Origin: a bacterium
GTDB taxonomy: Bacteria; Eisenbacteria; RBG-16-71-46; CAIMUX01
Direction of reading: 5' to 3'
Assembly (NCBI GenBank): GCA_030431975.1
Contig: JAUIHP010000019.1
Location: 1-64,000, forward strand
DNA length: 64,000 bases
The notes below the pieces were generated by a model, which made no database searches, was not told the DNA's origin, and was given only the letters and a program-made list of their open reading frames with translations. A program made the position numbers and the translations under genes. Below are positions 35,883-45,095 of this stretch, piece after piece (position 1 is the stretch's first letter; each line of letters opens with the position of its first letter).

Positions 35883-37937
35883 ATGTCGATGCACCATCGT
35901 TTCCTCTGCTTCGCTGCGCTCGCTTTGCTATCGCTACAAACCGTTCCCTTGGATACGACATGGGCTCAGGAGGACGGCACCGTCGCGCCCGGCGACTCGC
36001 TGAAAACCTACTCTTTTGGTGAAGTGCTGGTGGCCGCTCCCTCACTCGAGGTCATCGCGGCGCCCGGGGAAACAGAGATTCCGGCCCAGGTCCTCGATGA
36101 CCAGGACGTCGAAAGCGCCGAGGACCTGGCGCCTCTTCTCCCTGCCGCCCGCATCTCCACCAACTCGCGTGGTGAAGCCAATCTGACGTTGCGGGGCGCT
36201 TCCGAGCGTCAGGTCGCGATCTTCCAGGACGGAGTTCGCCTCAACCTGCCCTGGGACGAGCGAATCGATCTCTCTCTGGTTCCGATGGAAGCTGCGGGCA
36301 CCATTCGGGTCAGTCGCGGACTGACCAGCGTTCTCGACGGACCCAATACGATGGGGGGCGTGGCCCACATTCTCAGCCGCCGTCTCGACGATACGGGTTC
36401 CCGGACCCGGGTTCTTCTCGAAGCTGGGGAGGTCTCGCGGCTGCGCGGAGGACTCGTGCACACGCGGCGCACCAAGGATTGGTCCTGGCTGGGAGCCGTC
36501 GAGCGTCGTCAGCAGGACGGCTTTCTCCTTCCAGCAGATCTCGAAGATCTCGACAATCAGGGATCCGGACGCAATCGGACGAATGCGGATGTAGAGCAGA
36601 GTTCGGTCTTCCTGCGGGTCGCCCGGCATCTTCAACGGGACGGATCGATCGCGGTCAGCTTTCACGGAATGGACTCGCGCAAAGGAGTGCCACCGGAGAC
36701 TCATGTTGGTGACGACGCACGATTTTGGCGGGTTCCGAAGTGGAGGCGTGGAATCGCCAGCCTTCAAGCCGACTTCGTTCCGGACGAAGAGAGGCTTTGG
36801 CGGTTCGCCGGAAGTCTCTCACTCGATGTGTTCGAGCAGGATATTCGCGACTACACCGACGCGACCTATACCGAAGTTCAAGGCGGTGACGAAGCCAGCC
36901 TGTCTCGCGGAGAAGACGTCGGTGGAGAGATGCGGCTCCGTTTGACGCGGACCAATGATCGACGCCGAACGCGCAATCTCAGTTGGGCGGGGTCCGTTCG
37001 CTGGACCGAACACGTCGAGGAAGAGGCCGGCGTTCGCGACGAGTTCTCGCAGGTTCTCTGGGGAGCTGCCATGGAATGGGATGGACGGACCCGCGGCCCC
37101 TGGTCCCTTCGAGCCGGGTTCGGTCTCGACGGTTCTTCGACACCCAAGACGGGAGGTCGACCTGAACAGTCCGCGGATGTCGCTCCCAAGGCCACTCTTC
37201 GGTTGTCCCGCGATGTCGGCGAGGAGGCGCAGCTTCACGCGGTCTTCGGCCGCAGTTCGCGCTTCCCTTCCCTTCGAGAGCGCTACTCTGACGCGGGCTC
37301 TGTGTTTCTCGAAAACCCGGACCTGGACCCCGAAACGCAAAGCACTTTGGAGTTGGGCGGCGGATTCGCCCACGAAACTGCCTCTTTCTCGGCCGGAGTC
37401 TTCGGCAGCATTCTCGAAGACGGCATCATACGTGTGCGGGTAACGACCCCCGACGGAGAGTCTTTTCGACGCCGTGTCAACGAGGATGAGATCCGAAGTC
37501 TCGGCCTGGAGATGTCCGGACAGTGGAACGTAACACCCACGGTCGCGCTCGACGGTCATTTCACGGCGGTTCGGGTTCGCGCCAAGGCCGAGGATGGAGA
37601 GTTCACCGCTCGGGTCGAACGCAAATCTTCCTGGAGTTCCGCTCTGGTCGCGCGCATTCAGCTCCCTAAGACCCGTGGGCTCGAACTGCAGACGGAGGGC
37701 ATCTTCCAAGGACCGTTCTACAGCCTCGATGACAACACCGGAGACCTCGCCGAGATCGACGCCACGCTTTCCGCGAACGTTCGACTGGCTTATCGGTGGA
37801 CGCCGTCGAGTCGCACCCCGTTGGGCGGAACGGTTTTCGTGCGCGTCGACAATGTCGCCGACACGGAGATCCTTTCGCAGCTCGGTCTTCCCCGAGCCGG
37901 CCGCCAGGTTCGGGCGGGAGTTCGCCTCGAGAAGTGA
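35883..37937 (+). CDS. TonB-dependent outer-membrane receptor
   Basis: 684 residues. Signal peptide (about 1-28, ending TWAQ), a TonB-box-like stretch around YSFGEVLVAAP, then a plug domain (about 60-165: AEDLAPLLPAARISTNSRGE, LRGASERQVAIFQDGVRL, IRVSRGLTSVLDGPNTMGGV) and a 22-strand-type barrel. The ending is AGVRLEK, not the usual terminal Phe. Such receptors import siderophores, vitamin B12 or glycans using TonB energy; the ligand is unknown. ATG 35883 and 35889 are both possible; neither has an SD, and the promoter spacing favours 35889. Confidence 0.9.
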   Translation: MSMHHRFLCFAALALLSLQTVPLDTTWAQEDGTVAPGDSLKTYSFGEVLVAAPSLEVIAAPGETEIPAQVLDDQDVESAEDLAPLLPAARISTNSRGEANLTLRGASERQVAIFQDGVRLNLPWDERIDLSLVPMEAAGTIRVSRGLTSVLDGPNTMGGVAHILSRRLDDTGSRTRVLLEAGEVSRLRGGLVHTRRTKDWSWLGAVERRQQDGFLLPADLEDLDNQGSGRNRTNADVEQSSVFLRVARHLQRDGSIAVSFHGMDSRKGVPPETHVGDDARFWRVPKWRRGIASLQADFVPDEERLWRFAGSLSLDVFEQDIRDYTDATYTEVQGGDEASLSRGEDVGGEMRLRLTRTNDRRRTRNLSWAGSVRWTEHVEEEAGVRDEFSQVLWGAAMEWDGRTRGPWSLRAGFGLDGSSTPKTGGRPEQSADVAPKATLRLSRDVGEEAQLHAVFGRSSRFPSLRERYSDAGSVFLENPDLDPETQSTLELGGGFAHETASFSAGVFGSILEDGIIRVRVTTPDGESFRRRVNEDEIRSLGLEMSGQWNVTPTVALDGHFTAVRVRAKAEDGEFTARVERKSSWSSALVARIQLPKTRGLELQTEGIFQGPFYSLDDNTGDLAEIDATLSANVRLAYRWTPSSRTPLGGTVFVRVDNVADTEILSQLGLPRAGRQVRAGVRLEK

Positions 37938-38042
37938 TCGAACCTTGCGCGGAGCCGGTCCTGTCAACATACTCTCTGATCTTGTGTCCCACTCGTGCCG
38001 AGGTCTCCCGACCTCGTTTCCGCATTCAGAGAGGTAGATGGA

Positions 38043-40097
38043 ATGAAAGCTCCCGTCGCTGCCAAGAAGCGCACCCAGTTCGATGAACACGGGCAGACTC
38101 GCGTCGATGACTATTACTGGCTGAAAGACCGGGAAGATCCGGAAGTCATCGCCTACCTGAACGCAGAGAACGACTACACCGAGACCACGCTCTCCCATAT
38201 CGCGGGCTTCCGCGAGGACCTGTATCAGGAGATCGTCTCGCGATTGGACCCGACGGACGAGAGCGTTCCCTACCGACAGGACGACTACTTCTACTACAAC
38301 CGCTACGAAGACGGAGCCGAGTACGCCCTCTTTTGCCGCAAACACAAATCATTGGAGGCAGAAGAAGAGATCGTTCTCAACGAGCCGGAACTGGCGAAAG
38401 GGCACTCCTTCTTTGCGGTCGGCGGCGCGGCCATGAGCACCAGTCACCGGATGATCGCCTACGCCGTGGACACGGTCGGCCGACGGATCTGCAACATCCG
38501 AATCCGCGACCTGGAGTCGAAGACAGAGTTGGACGAGACCCTGCCATCCGCGTCCGGATCGATGGCCTGGTCCAAAGACGATCGTTACCTCTTTTATACC
38601 CGGCAGCACGAAGAGACTCTCCGTAGCCACCAGATCTGGCGACACGAGCTGGGTACCGATCCCTCGCAGGACGTTCTCATCTATGAAGAGGAAGACACGA
38701 CGTTCGCCATCGGCGTCTGGCGTTCCAAGTCCAAGGAGTTCATCTTCATCGAGAGTGCGCACAAGGTGCAGAGCGAGTTCCGATTCGTTCGGTCCGACGA
38801 TCCGTTGGGCGAGTTTCAGGTCTTTCTGCCCCGTCGGAAGGGACACGAGTACACGGTCGAGCACCACCGGGACTTTTTCTACATCCACAGCAACGACGCT
38901 GCCCAGAACTTCCGGATGTTCCGTTGCCCGGTCAGCGATACGAGTCGTTCGACTTGGGAAGAGATCGTTCCCCATCGCGAAGATGTGCTTCTCGAGGACA
39001 TGGAGATCTTCAATGACTTCCTCGTGCTTGGAGAGCGAAAAGGCGGGCTCATTCGTCTACGGGTCCGGGAGTGGGAGAGCGGAGACGAGCACTACGTTGC
39101 CTTTGACGAGCCGGCCTACACCGCGCATCTCTACGCCAATCGAAGCTTCGATACCAAGATCCTGCGGTTCTATTACACCTCGCTGACAACCCCCGGGTCC
39201 GTGTACGACTACGACATGAAGACGAGGGAGCGGGAGCTGCTGAAGCGGGATCGTGTCCTGGGCGGCGAGTTCAAGGTCGAGAACTATGTGACGGAACGGC
39301 TCCATGCCAAAGCCGGTGACGGAGTCCACGTTCCGATCAGTCTCGTCTACCACAAGGACACGAGGGTCGATGACGGTTCGGCTCCGCTGCTGCTCTACGG
39401 CTACGGCTCTTACGGATCGACCATGGACGCCAGTTTTAGTTCGGCCAGGCTCAGTCTCATCGACCGTGGTTTCGTCTTCGCCATTGCCCACATTCGGGGT
39501 AGCGAAGCGCTGGGCCGCGCCTGGTACGAGAACGGCAAGATGATGAAGAAGAAGAATACCTTTACCGACTTCATCGACTGCGGGGAACACCTCATCGCAA
39601 AGAAGATGACATCCCGTGACCGGATCTTTGCCTACGGCGGAAGCGCCGGCGGTCTGCTCATGGGCGCCGTCATGAACATGCGTCCCGATCTCTTTCATGG
39701 GGTTGTTGCCGCGGTTCCGTTCGTCGATGTCGTGACCACGATGCTCGACGAATCCATTCCGCTGACGACGATGGAGTACGACGAGTGGGGCAACCCAAAC
39801 GAGCCGGAAGCCTACGCCTACATTCGGAGTTACTCGCCGTATGACAATGTGCGGGAGCTGAACTATCCGCACCTGCTCGTCACGACCGGGCTTCACGATT
39901 CGCAGGTACAGTACTGGGAGCCGGCCAAATGGGTCGCGAAGTTGCGTGACCTCAAGGTCGGGCACAATCGGCTCCTGTTACACACGAATATGGACGCCGG
40001 GCATGGTGGAGCCTCTGGGCGGTTTGAGCAGTTCAAGGAAGTCGCTCTGAGGTTTGCCTTCCTGCTGGACCTTGCCGGGAAGGTGGATCCGGCCTAG
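38043..40097 (+). CDS. ptrB: Oligopeptidase B (prolyl oligopeptidase family, S9A)
   Basis: 684 residues, the typical oligopeptidase B length. The N-terminal half is a seven-bladed propeller that filters substrates (VDDYYWLKDREDPEVIAYL start). The C-terminal alpha/beta hydrolase has catalytic S534 in GGSAGGLLMG and H654 in DAGHGG, with the Asp in LHDSQVQYWEPAK. The enzyme cleaves short peptides after basic residues. It lacks a signal peptide, so it should be cytoplasmic. AGAGAGG eight bases upstream supports ATG 38043 over the upstream in-frame 37995. The glycosyltransferase at 40101 begins three bases after its stop. Confidence 0.93.
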   Translation: MKAPVAAKKRTQFDEHGQTRVDDYYWLKDREDPEVIAYLNAENDYTETTLSHIAGFREDLYQEIVSRLDPTDESVPYRQDDYFYYNRYEDGAEYALFCRKHKSLEAEEEIVLNEPELAKGHSFFAVGGAAMSTSHRMIAYAVDTVGRRICNIRIRDLESKTELDETLPSASGSMAWSKDDRYLFYTRQHEETLRSHQIWRHELGTDPSQDVLIYEEEDTTFAIGVWRSKSKEFIFIESAHKVQSEFRFVRSDDPLGEFQVFLPRRKGHEYTVEHHRDFFYIHSNDAAQNFRMFRCPVSDTSRSTWEEIVPHREDVLLEDMEIFNDFLVLGERKGGLIRLRVREWESGDEHYVAFDEPAYTAHLYANRSFDTKILRFYYTSLTTPGSVYDYDMKTRERELLKRDRVLGGEFKVENYVTERLHAKAGDGVHVPISLVYHKDTRVDDGSAPLLLYGYGSYGSTMDASFSSARLSLIDRGFVFAIAHIRGSEALGRAWYENGKMMKKKNTFTDFIDCGEHLIAKKMTSRDRIFAYGGSAGGLLMGAVMNMRPDLFHGVVAAVPFVDVVTTMLDESIPLTTMEYDEWGNPNEPEAYAYIRSYSPYDNVRELNYPHLLVTTGLHDSQVQYWEPAKWVAKLRDLKVGHNRLLLHTNMDAGHGGASGRFEQFKEVALRFAFLLDLAGKVDPA

Positions 40098-40100
40098 AGC

Positions 40101-41327
40101 ATGGGGCAGCGAGCTCTGCTCATTGTCGAGAACGAGTCGGTCCCTCATGATCGTCGCGTCTATCTCGAGGCCCGGACCCTCCACGAAGCCGGATGGCAGG
40201 TTTGCGTGATTTGTCCACGCAAACGACCTGGAGTGCCGTGGCGGGAAGACCTCGACGGCATCGAAGTCCGGCGGTTTCCTCTGTGGGAAGCCCAGTCGGG
40301 GTCGGTCAGCTACCTCTTCGAGTACAGCCTGGCACTTGTCTTCATCGCGTTCCAGGCGGCGTGGCTCCGCCTGCGGGGACGGATCGACGTTGTCCATCTC
40401 GCAAACCCACCGGATGTACTGTTCCCAGTGGCAAAGCCGCTACGATGGTTCGGGGCTGCCGTCATCTTCGATCACCACGATTTGTCTCCGGAGCTTTGGA
40501 TGGGCAAAGGTGGAAAGGAAGGCGGCGTCCTGCATCGTTTGCTTCTGGCTGCGGAACGCCACTCTATGGATTGTGCGGACGTCGTGATTTCGACGAACGA
40601 GTCGTACAAAGAGGTCGCCATTGGCCGAGGGGGAATGGACATTGATGACGTGTTCATCGTCCGAAACGGCCCCGCCGCCGGTTTTGTGCCTGTTGACCCG
40701 GCCGACGCGCCTGCGCCGACGCACCCTCATCTCATCGGCTACATCGGGACGATGGGTTCTCAGGACGGTGTCGATCATCTCATTCGTGCCCTGGGACACA
40801 TCGTCAACGAACGAGGGCGACGCGACGTTGGGGCGATACTAGTCGGAGGCGGCTCGGAGGTGCCGACACTGACAGCGCTCGCGGGGGAACTCGGACTGTC
40901 CGATCACGTCAAGTTCGCGGGAGTCGTTCCTCACGCGGACATACCGCGGCTCCTGGCTCGCGCTCGAGTTTGCGTCTCTCCAGATCCGGCGTCTCCGTTC
41001 AATCATCGTTCGACCATGATCAAGACGATGGAGTACCTGGCTCTGGAAAAGCCGGTCGTCGCCTACGACCTGACGGAGACTCGGGTCACCGCCGGGGACT
41101 GCGGGCTTTACGCGGAGCCCGACAATTGGGAAGAATTGGGAGACTTGGTTCTGGAGCTTCTGGATGATCCGGATCGCGCATCCACGCTGGGGCGAGCCGG
41201 ACGAGAGAGAATGGCTCGCGACTTCGGGTGGGATCGGAGCGCCGCTGTACTTCTGGCCGCGTACGAACGGGCGCTGGCGGTGCGATCGGGGTCAACGCCG
41301 TCGACCGTGAAGCAGACTATCCCCTAG
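40101..41327 (+). CDS. Family 4-type glycosyltransferase
   Basis: 408 residues with the GT-B fold. The N-terminal acceptor domain (IDVVHLANPPDVLFP, FDHHDLSPEL) is followed by a donor domain with IGYIGTMGSQDGVDHLIRAL, AILVGGGSE and the nucleotide-sugar motif SPDPASPFNHRSTMIKTMEY, where the terminal E is the usual E-x7-E type residue. The N-terminal hydrophobic segment (LALVFIAFQAAWL) may touch the membrane. It probably adds one sugar in the exopolysaccharide pathway encoded next door. There is no evident SD; it starts three bases after ptrB and may be read with it. Its last 11 bases overlap the convergent glycosyltransferase gene. Confidence 0.88.
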   Translation: MGQRALLIVENESVPHDRRVYLEARTLHEAGWQVCVICPRKRPGVPWREDLDGIEVRRFPLWEAQSGSVSYLFEYSLALVFIAFQAAWLRLRGRIDVVHLANPPDVLFPVAKPLRWFGAAVIFDHHDLSPELWMGKGGKEGGVLHRLLLAAERHSMDCADVVISTNESYKEVAIGRGGMDIDDVFIVRNGPAAGFVPVDPADAPAPTHPHLIGYIGTMGSQDGVDHLIRALGHIVNERGRRDVGAILVGGGSEVPTLTALAGELGLSDHVKFAGVVPHADIPRLLARARVCVSPDPASPFNHRSTMIKTMEYLALEKPVVAYDLTETRVTAGDCGLYAEPDNWEELGDLVLELLDDPDRASTLGRAGRERMARDFGWDRSAAVLLAAYERALAVRSGSTPSTVKQTIP

Positions 41328-42444
41328 CGGCATGACTGAGGAACAGGCGCCGGTAAGAGTCGGAAACGGCCGACAAGTCGAAACTCTGCTCGATCCGGCG
41401 CCGACAGCCGGCTCGCATCCCGGCTCGAAGTTTCGGATCTGCCAACAAATCAGTCATCGAGTCTACCCAGGCTTCGGCATCGTCCGGATCCAGCAACCGT
41501 CCGGTCGACGGATCAACGATCTCCCGAAGGGCCGGAAGGTCGGAAGCGAGAGGGATGACTCCTGCTGCCATGGCCTCGAGGACCGCATTGGGGAGGCCTT
41601 CTGCGCGACTCGGATGGATGATGAAGTCGGCCTGTGAGATGACCTTGACGGGATCGGCCACATGACCGTGAAAGGTGACTCTTTCTCTCAGCTTCTCCTC
41701 GACTCCCGCTCGTAGGGTTTGGGCGAAGTGCCGGCGGTGCTCGGTACGACCGTCGCCTCCGACGAAGTGCAGGTGAAGACGGGGACACCGTTCGACCACC
41801 CTCCGGAACACTTCGAGGGCGAAGTCGGGTCTTTTGCGCTCCTGAATGGCGCCGACCCAGACTACGGAGGCTTCAGAGCCGATCCCGTCCCCCAGTCGCT
41901 CCTTCTCCACGAAATCCCATCGTCGGGTGTCGACGCCGTTGGGAACGTGGACCGGCAGGTCCGGTGGAAGTCCCGCACTGTGGCACAGCTCGACCAGACG
42001 ACGTGAAGGGCAGGCCAGAGCCTGTGCACTTGAGAGAAGAGAAAGCCGGGCTCGACCGAACGACCTGTTTCGAAGGGTGACCGGATCGTCTTCCCCTTCC
42101 AGAGTCAGCTTGAGCACAGCGGGCATTCCCCTGAGTCGAGACGCGGCCAAAGCCGCCCATCCCGCTGGGCCCGCCCCCTGAATCCAAACCAAATCGAACC
42201 GGGACCGCAGTAGTCGAAGACCGACAGCGCTTCCAAAAACACGCCCGTAGGCAGGTTTGCGGGTCGACCCCAGTCGAACCACGCGCGCCGAACCGAAACG
42301 GGACTCTCGTTCCAGTTCCGGCGAACCGAGAGTCCATACGGTGAACTCGAAATCGTTTTCGAGTCTCTCGATAATCGCGGCCGCCTGCTGCCCTGCGCCC
42401 GAGTAGCGCGGGGGAAAGTGGGGACTGACGAGAAGGATCTTCAA
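41317..42444 (-). CDS. Family 4 glycosyltransferase
   Basis: 375 residues, GT-B fold. The N terminus MKILLVSPHFPPRYSGAGQQ is the classic GT4 start. The donor site has VWVGAIQERKRPDFALEVF, HFVGGDGR and FIIHPSRAEGLPNAVLEAMA with the E-x7-E pair. A retaining mechanism is expected; donor and acceptor are unknown. It is the fourth gene of the minus-strand polysaccharide unit (Wzz, flippase, GT, GT). Its ATG overlaps the stop of the preceding glycosyltransferase (ATGA), so translation is coupled. Confidence 0.9.
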   Translation of the reverse strand: MKILLVSPHFPPRYSGAGQQAAAIIERLENDFEFTVWTLGSPELERESRFGSARVVRLGSTRKPAYGRVFGSAVGLRLLRSRFDLVWIQGAGPAGWAALAASRLRGMPAVLKLTLEGEDDPVTLRNRSFGRARLSLLSSAQALACPSRRLVELCHSAGLPPDLPVHVPNGVDTRRWDFVEKERLGDGIGSEASVVWVGAIQERKRPDFALEVFRRVVERCPRLHLHFVGGDGRTEHRRHFAQTLRAGVEEKLRERVTFHGHVADPVKVISQADFIIHPSRAEGLPNAVLEAMAAGVIPLASDLPALREIVDPSTGRLLDPDDAEAWVDSMTDLLADPKLRAGMRAGCRRRIEQSFDLSAVSDSYRRLFLSHAARG

Positions 42445-43655
42445 AGGTCGGCTACCAGACGGCTTCGTACATCCTGCCAGTTGAATCGCTCCCGTACCCG
42501 AGCCTTCGCCTGGATTCCTAGCTTCTCACGGAGATGTTCGTCTTGCATCAGTGTCTCAAGCGCCTCGGTTGCCGCGGCGAGGTCGCCCGGCGGAACGAGG
42601 CGGCCGGACTCCCCGTCGGCAATGGCTTCCGGGATTCCGCCGTGCCAAGTCGCCAGGGACGGTTTGCTTCGCGCGGCGGCTTCGAGAAATGTCAGCCCCA
42701 GTCCTTCGACGGTTCCATCCACTTCTCGGCTGAGCTGAACGTAAAGATCGCAGCAGTCGTAGACAGTAGGTAACTCACTTCCCGGAGCGGACCCACCGAA
42801 GGTTACGGAATCACTGAGCCCGAGAGATTGAACAATTCGTTCCAATGCCCCTCTTTCCGGACCCAACCCGACGATGACGTAGTGCCAATCCGAACGAAGT
42901 TGGACCGGTAGTCGGGACCAACACTGCAGTACGTGGTCGATTCCCTTTCGGTCAACCAGACGAGCGACCGTAAGCAGGACTCTTCGGCCTGGCGCTACCT
43001 TCCACCGAGTCCGGAGCTCCTCGACGGAAGCGGTGGTGTCGGGCGTTTGATGGAAGCGGCGCGCGACACCGATGCCCGCCACCTTTGCGCGGTTGTACCA
43101 CCTGGACTCTCCCATGCTGTTGAGGAGTTCACGCGTCCACTCGCTGTTGGTATACAGGTACGGTACCGAATCGAGAACCCGTCTTCCGAAAAGACGTGCC
43201 TTCCTGCCCTTCTGTAGGTGATAGATCTCCGAACCGTGAAGGATGGGAAGAACGGATTGAACGCGACGGGCCCCTCCCCGACGTAGCTGGGCCAGACTGA
43301 AGAGCATGGTTCCGTGCAGGTCCAACAGCAGAAGGGCATCCGGGGCGAATCGGTCTATCTCTCGATTCAGTTCACCCGCCAAAGACCACATTTGGGAGAG
43401 AGGCCCCGTGCCACGTCCACTGGTGAATCGTCGAACTTCGAACGGATCGGGCTCCGGATGTTCCGTGCGGCCGGTCGGGTGGTCGGTTTCGTCGACGGTT
43501 CCTTTCCAGCCCGGTCGTGCCTCGATGGAGTAGTCGGGCGCGAGTACGACGACCTCGTCTCCGGCCAGAGCAAAGCTCGCCGCCAACTCTTCCGCGTAGG
43601 TCCCGATTCCGCCGACCCAAGGGCGGAACTCGTAGCTGAGCAGGAGGACCTTCAT
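42441..43655 (-). CDS. Family 4 glycosyltransferase
   Basis: 404 residues, GT-B fold. MKVLLLSYEFRPWVGGIGTYAEELA is the family N terminus. The donor domain has LTVARLVDRKGIDHVLQCW, VIVGLGPERG and CDLYVQLSREVDGTVEGLGL then FLEAAARSKPSL, the E-x7-E donor-binding motif. AAGAGG seven bases upstream supports the start, three bases after the flippase stop. It is part of the minus-strand exopolysaccharide operon and overlaps the next glycosyltransferase by four bases. Confidence 0.9.
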   Translation of the reverse strand: MKVLLLSYEFRPWVGGIGTYAEELAASFALAGDEVVVLAPDYSIEARPGWKGTVDETDHPTGRTEHPEPDPFEVRRFTSGRGTGPLSQMWSLAGELNREIDRFAPDALLLLDLHGTMLFSLAQLRRGGARRVQSVLPILHGSEIYHLQKGRKARLFGRRVLDSVPYLYTNSEWTRELLNSMGESRWYNRAKVAGIGVARRFHQTPDTTASVEELRTRWKVAPGRRVLLTVARLVDRKGIDHVLQCWSRLPVQLRSDWHYVIVGLGPERGALERIVQSLGLSDSVTFGGSAPGSELPTVYDCCDLYVQLSREVDGTVEGLGLTFLEAAARSKPSLATWHGGIPEAIADGESGRLVPPGDLAAATEALETLMQDEHLREKLGIQAKARVRERFNWQDVRSRLVADL

Positions 43656-43658
43656 CCA

Positions 43659-45089
43659 TCAGCCTCTTGCCAGCGATTGTAGTTGGCGGCGTTCCGCCGG
43701 ATTGAACCCGCCGGCAAACCAGAGTGTGGCGCCGTATGCGAAGGTCGCGGCGATGGCCGCCGTCCAGGGGTTGATGCGCTGGAGAATCATCACGAGTCCC
43801 ACGAGCACCACAAGTGAGGGAAGAAGGCCGACCATGTACTTGAGGGCGGCCGAGCCGAACTCACGGCGAAGTCCGCTTGCGAGCAGAAAGAACGTTGCCT
43901 GGCTGGCGCAAGTTGCGGCCGCGGCTCCGAGGGCACCGTGCTTCGGTATCAAAAGGAGATTGAGACCGAGGTTGACCAGCAGTGAGCAGACGGCGATGGC
44001 GTTCGCCGCTGCGAGGCGCCCTTCCGCCCGGAGAAGAACCAGGAAGGGACGACTGACGCTGATCAGAACCAGGGAGCCCATGAGTATGAACCAAACGGGG
44101 GCGGCGCCAGCGTAAGGCTGACCATAGACGACACGAACCGCCTCATCCTGAAGTGCCCAGGAGATCGCGACCAGGGGAGCCGTCAGGGCGACGAGATACT
44201 TGAAGACCCGGCCCACAGCAGTGCGCGTCTCCCGAACGTCCTTGAGTCTCTTCAAGAAGTTGGGGAACAGCGTCTGCTCGGCGAGGTTTGGGATGACTTT
44301 GAACACTTCCATCAGTCGGTACGCCGCCGCATAGATGCCCAATGTTTCCGGCCCGGCCAGAGCCTCGACGAGGATGTCGTCAGAACGGCTGTGCAGAAGT
44401 CCGAGCCACCGAAGGCCACTAAACTCGACTCCACTTCGAAGGAGGGCTCGGGTCGCGAGGGACGGGTTCGGAGACTCGGAAGCGGTTGGCGATTCCATCT
44501 CCCCAAGAAGACGGTTGGCCACAACCCGCGCGAAGGCGGCGGTACAAAGCGAACCGGCGGTCAACGCCAGCAGAATACCGGGAAGGCCGTAGTCGAAGAG
44601 CCAAAGGCCCGCGAGGGCAAGTACGGCTCCAGCACGTTCGAGGACCGAGTACGTCGCACGAGGGCGAAAGTCCTCGTGAGCGGCAGGTACCGCCAGCCAA
44701 GTCTGACCGACCGACCGAAGCAAGGCCAGGCCGGTCGCCAGCGGAACCAACAGTTCGAGTTCTCCTCCGTAGACTCGCCCGATGCCGAAACCGAGGATCA
44801 AAGCAAAGACGGACGCTGCCATCTGGATGCCGAACATGCGACGGAGGAGGGGGCGGGGCGAGGTTCCGTTGTGAAGTACTTCCCGGACGTAGACTTCCTG
44901 AAAGGAAAATCCGATCAGGAGGCGAAACACCTCGACGTAGACCAGGGTCAGTGAGAGAACGCCGAAGTTTTCGAGACCGAGCAACCGGGCGATGCCGGCC
45001 ACGTAGACGAAGCCCAGAGCACGTGCCCCAGCCTCCGAAGCCAGCAACCACTTCAGATTCCTTCCGAGTCGGCGGGCTCCGCTTTCCAT
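43659..45089 (-). CDS. Wzx-type polysaccharide flippase (MOP superfamily)
   Basis: 476 residues with 12-14 hydrophobic helices, the layout of lipid-linked oligosaccharide flippases. The N terminus has the typical short cytosolic lead and first helix (ARALGFVYVAGIARLLGLEN). A conserved stretch near LVALTAPLVAISWALQDEAVRVVYGQPY matches family helix 8. It should move undecaprenyl-linked repeat units across the inner membrane. It lies between the Wzz-like gene (6-nt gap) and the glycosyltransferase at 43655 (3-nt gap). Confidence 0.9.
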   Translation of the reverse strand: MESGARRLGRNLKWLLASEAGARALGFVYVAGIARLLGLENFGVLSLTLVYVEVFRLLIGFSFQEVYVREVLHNGTSPRPLLRRMFGIQMAASVFALILGFGIGRVYGGELELLVPLATGLALLRSVGQTWLAVPAAHEDFRPRATYSVLERAGAVLALAGLWLFDYGLPGILLALTAGSLCTAAFARVVANRLLGEMESPTASESPNPSLATRALLRSGVEFSGLRWLGLLHSRSDDILVEALAGPETLGIYAAAYRLMEVFKVIPNLAEQTLFPNFLKRLKDVRETRTAVGRVFKYLVALTAPLVAISWALQDEAVRVVYGQPYAGAAPVWFILMGSLVLISVSRPFLVLLRAEGRLAAANAIAVCSLLVNLGLNLLLIPKHGALGAAAATCASQATFFLLASGLRREFGSAALKYMVGLLPSLVVLVGLVMILQRINPWTAAIAATFAYGATLWFAGGFNPAERRQLQSLARG

Positions 45090-45095
45090 TGGGGA

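Noticed and set aside
41317-41327. Frameshift or misassembly at the overlap of two convergent glycosyltransferase genes
   Set aside because: Both proteins have complete, normal C termini; an 11-base tail-to-tail overlap is common in compact genomes.
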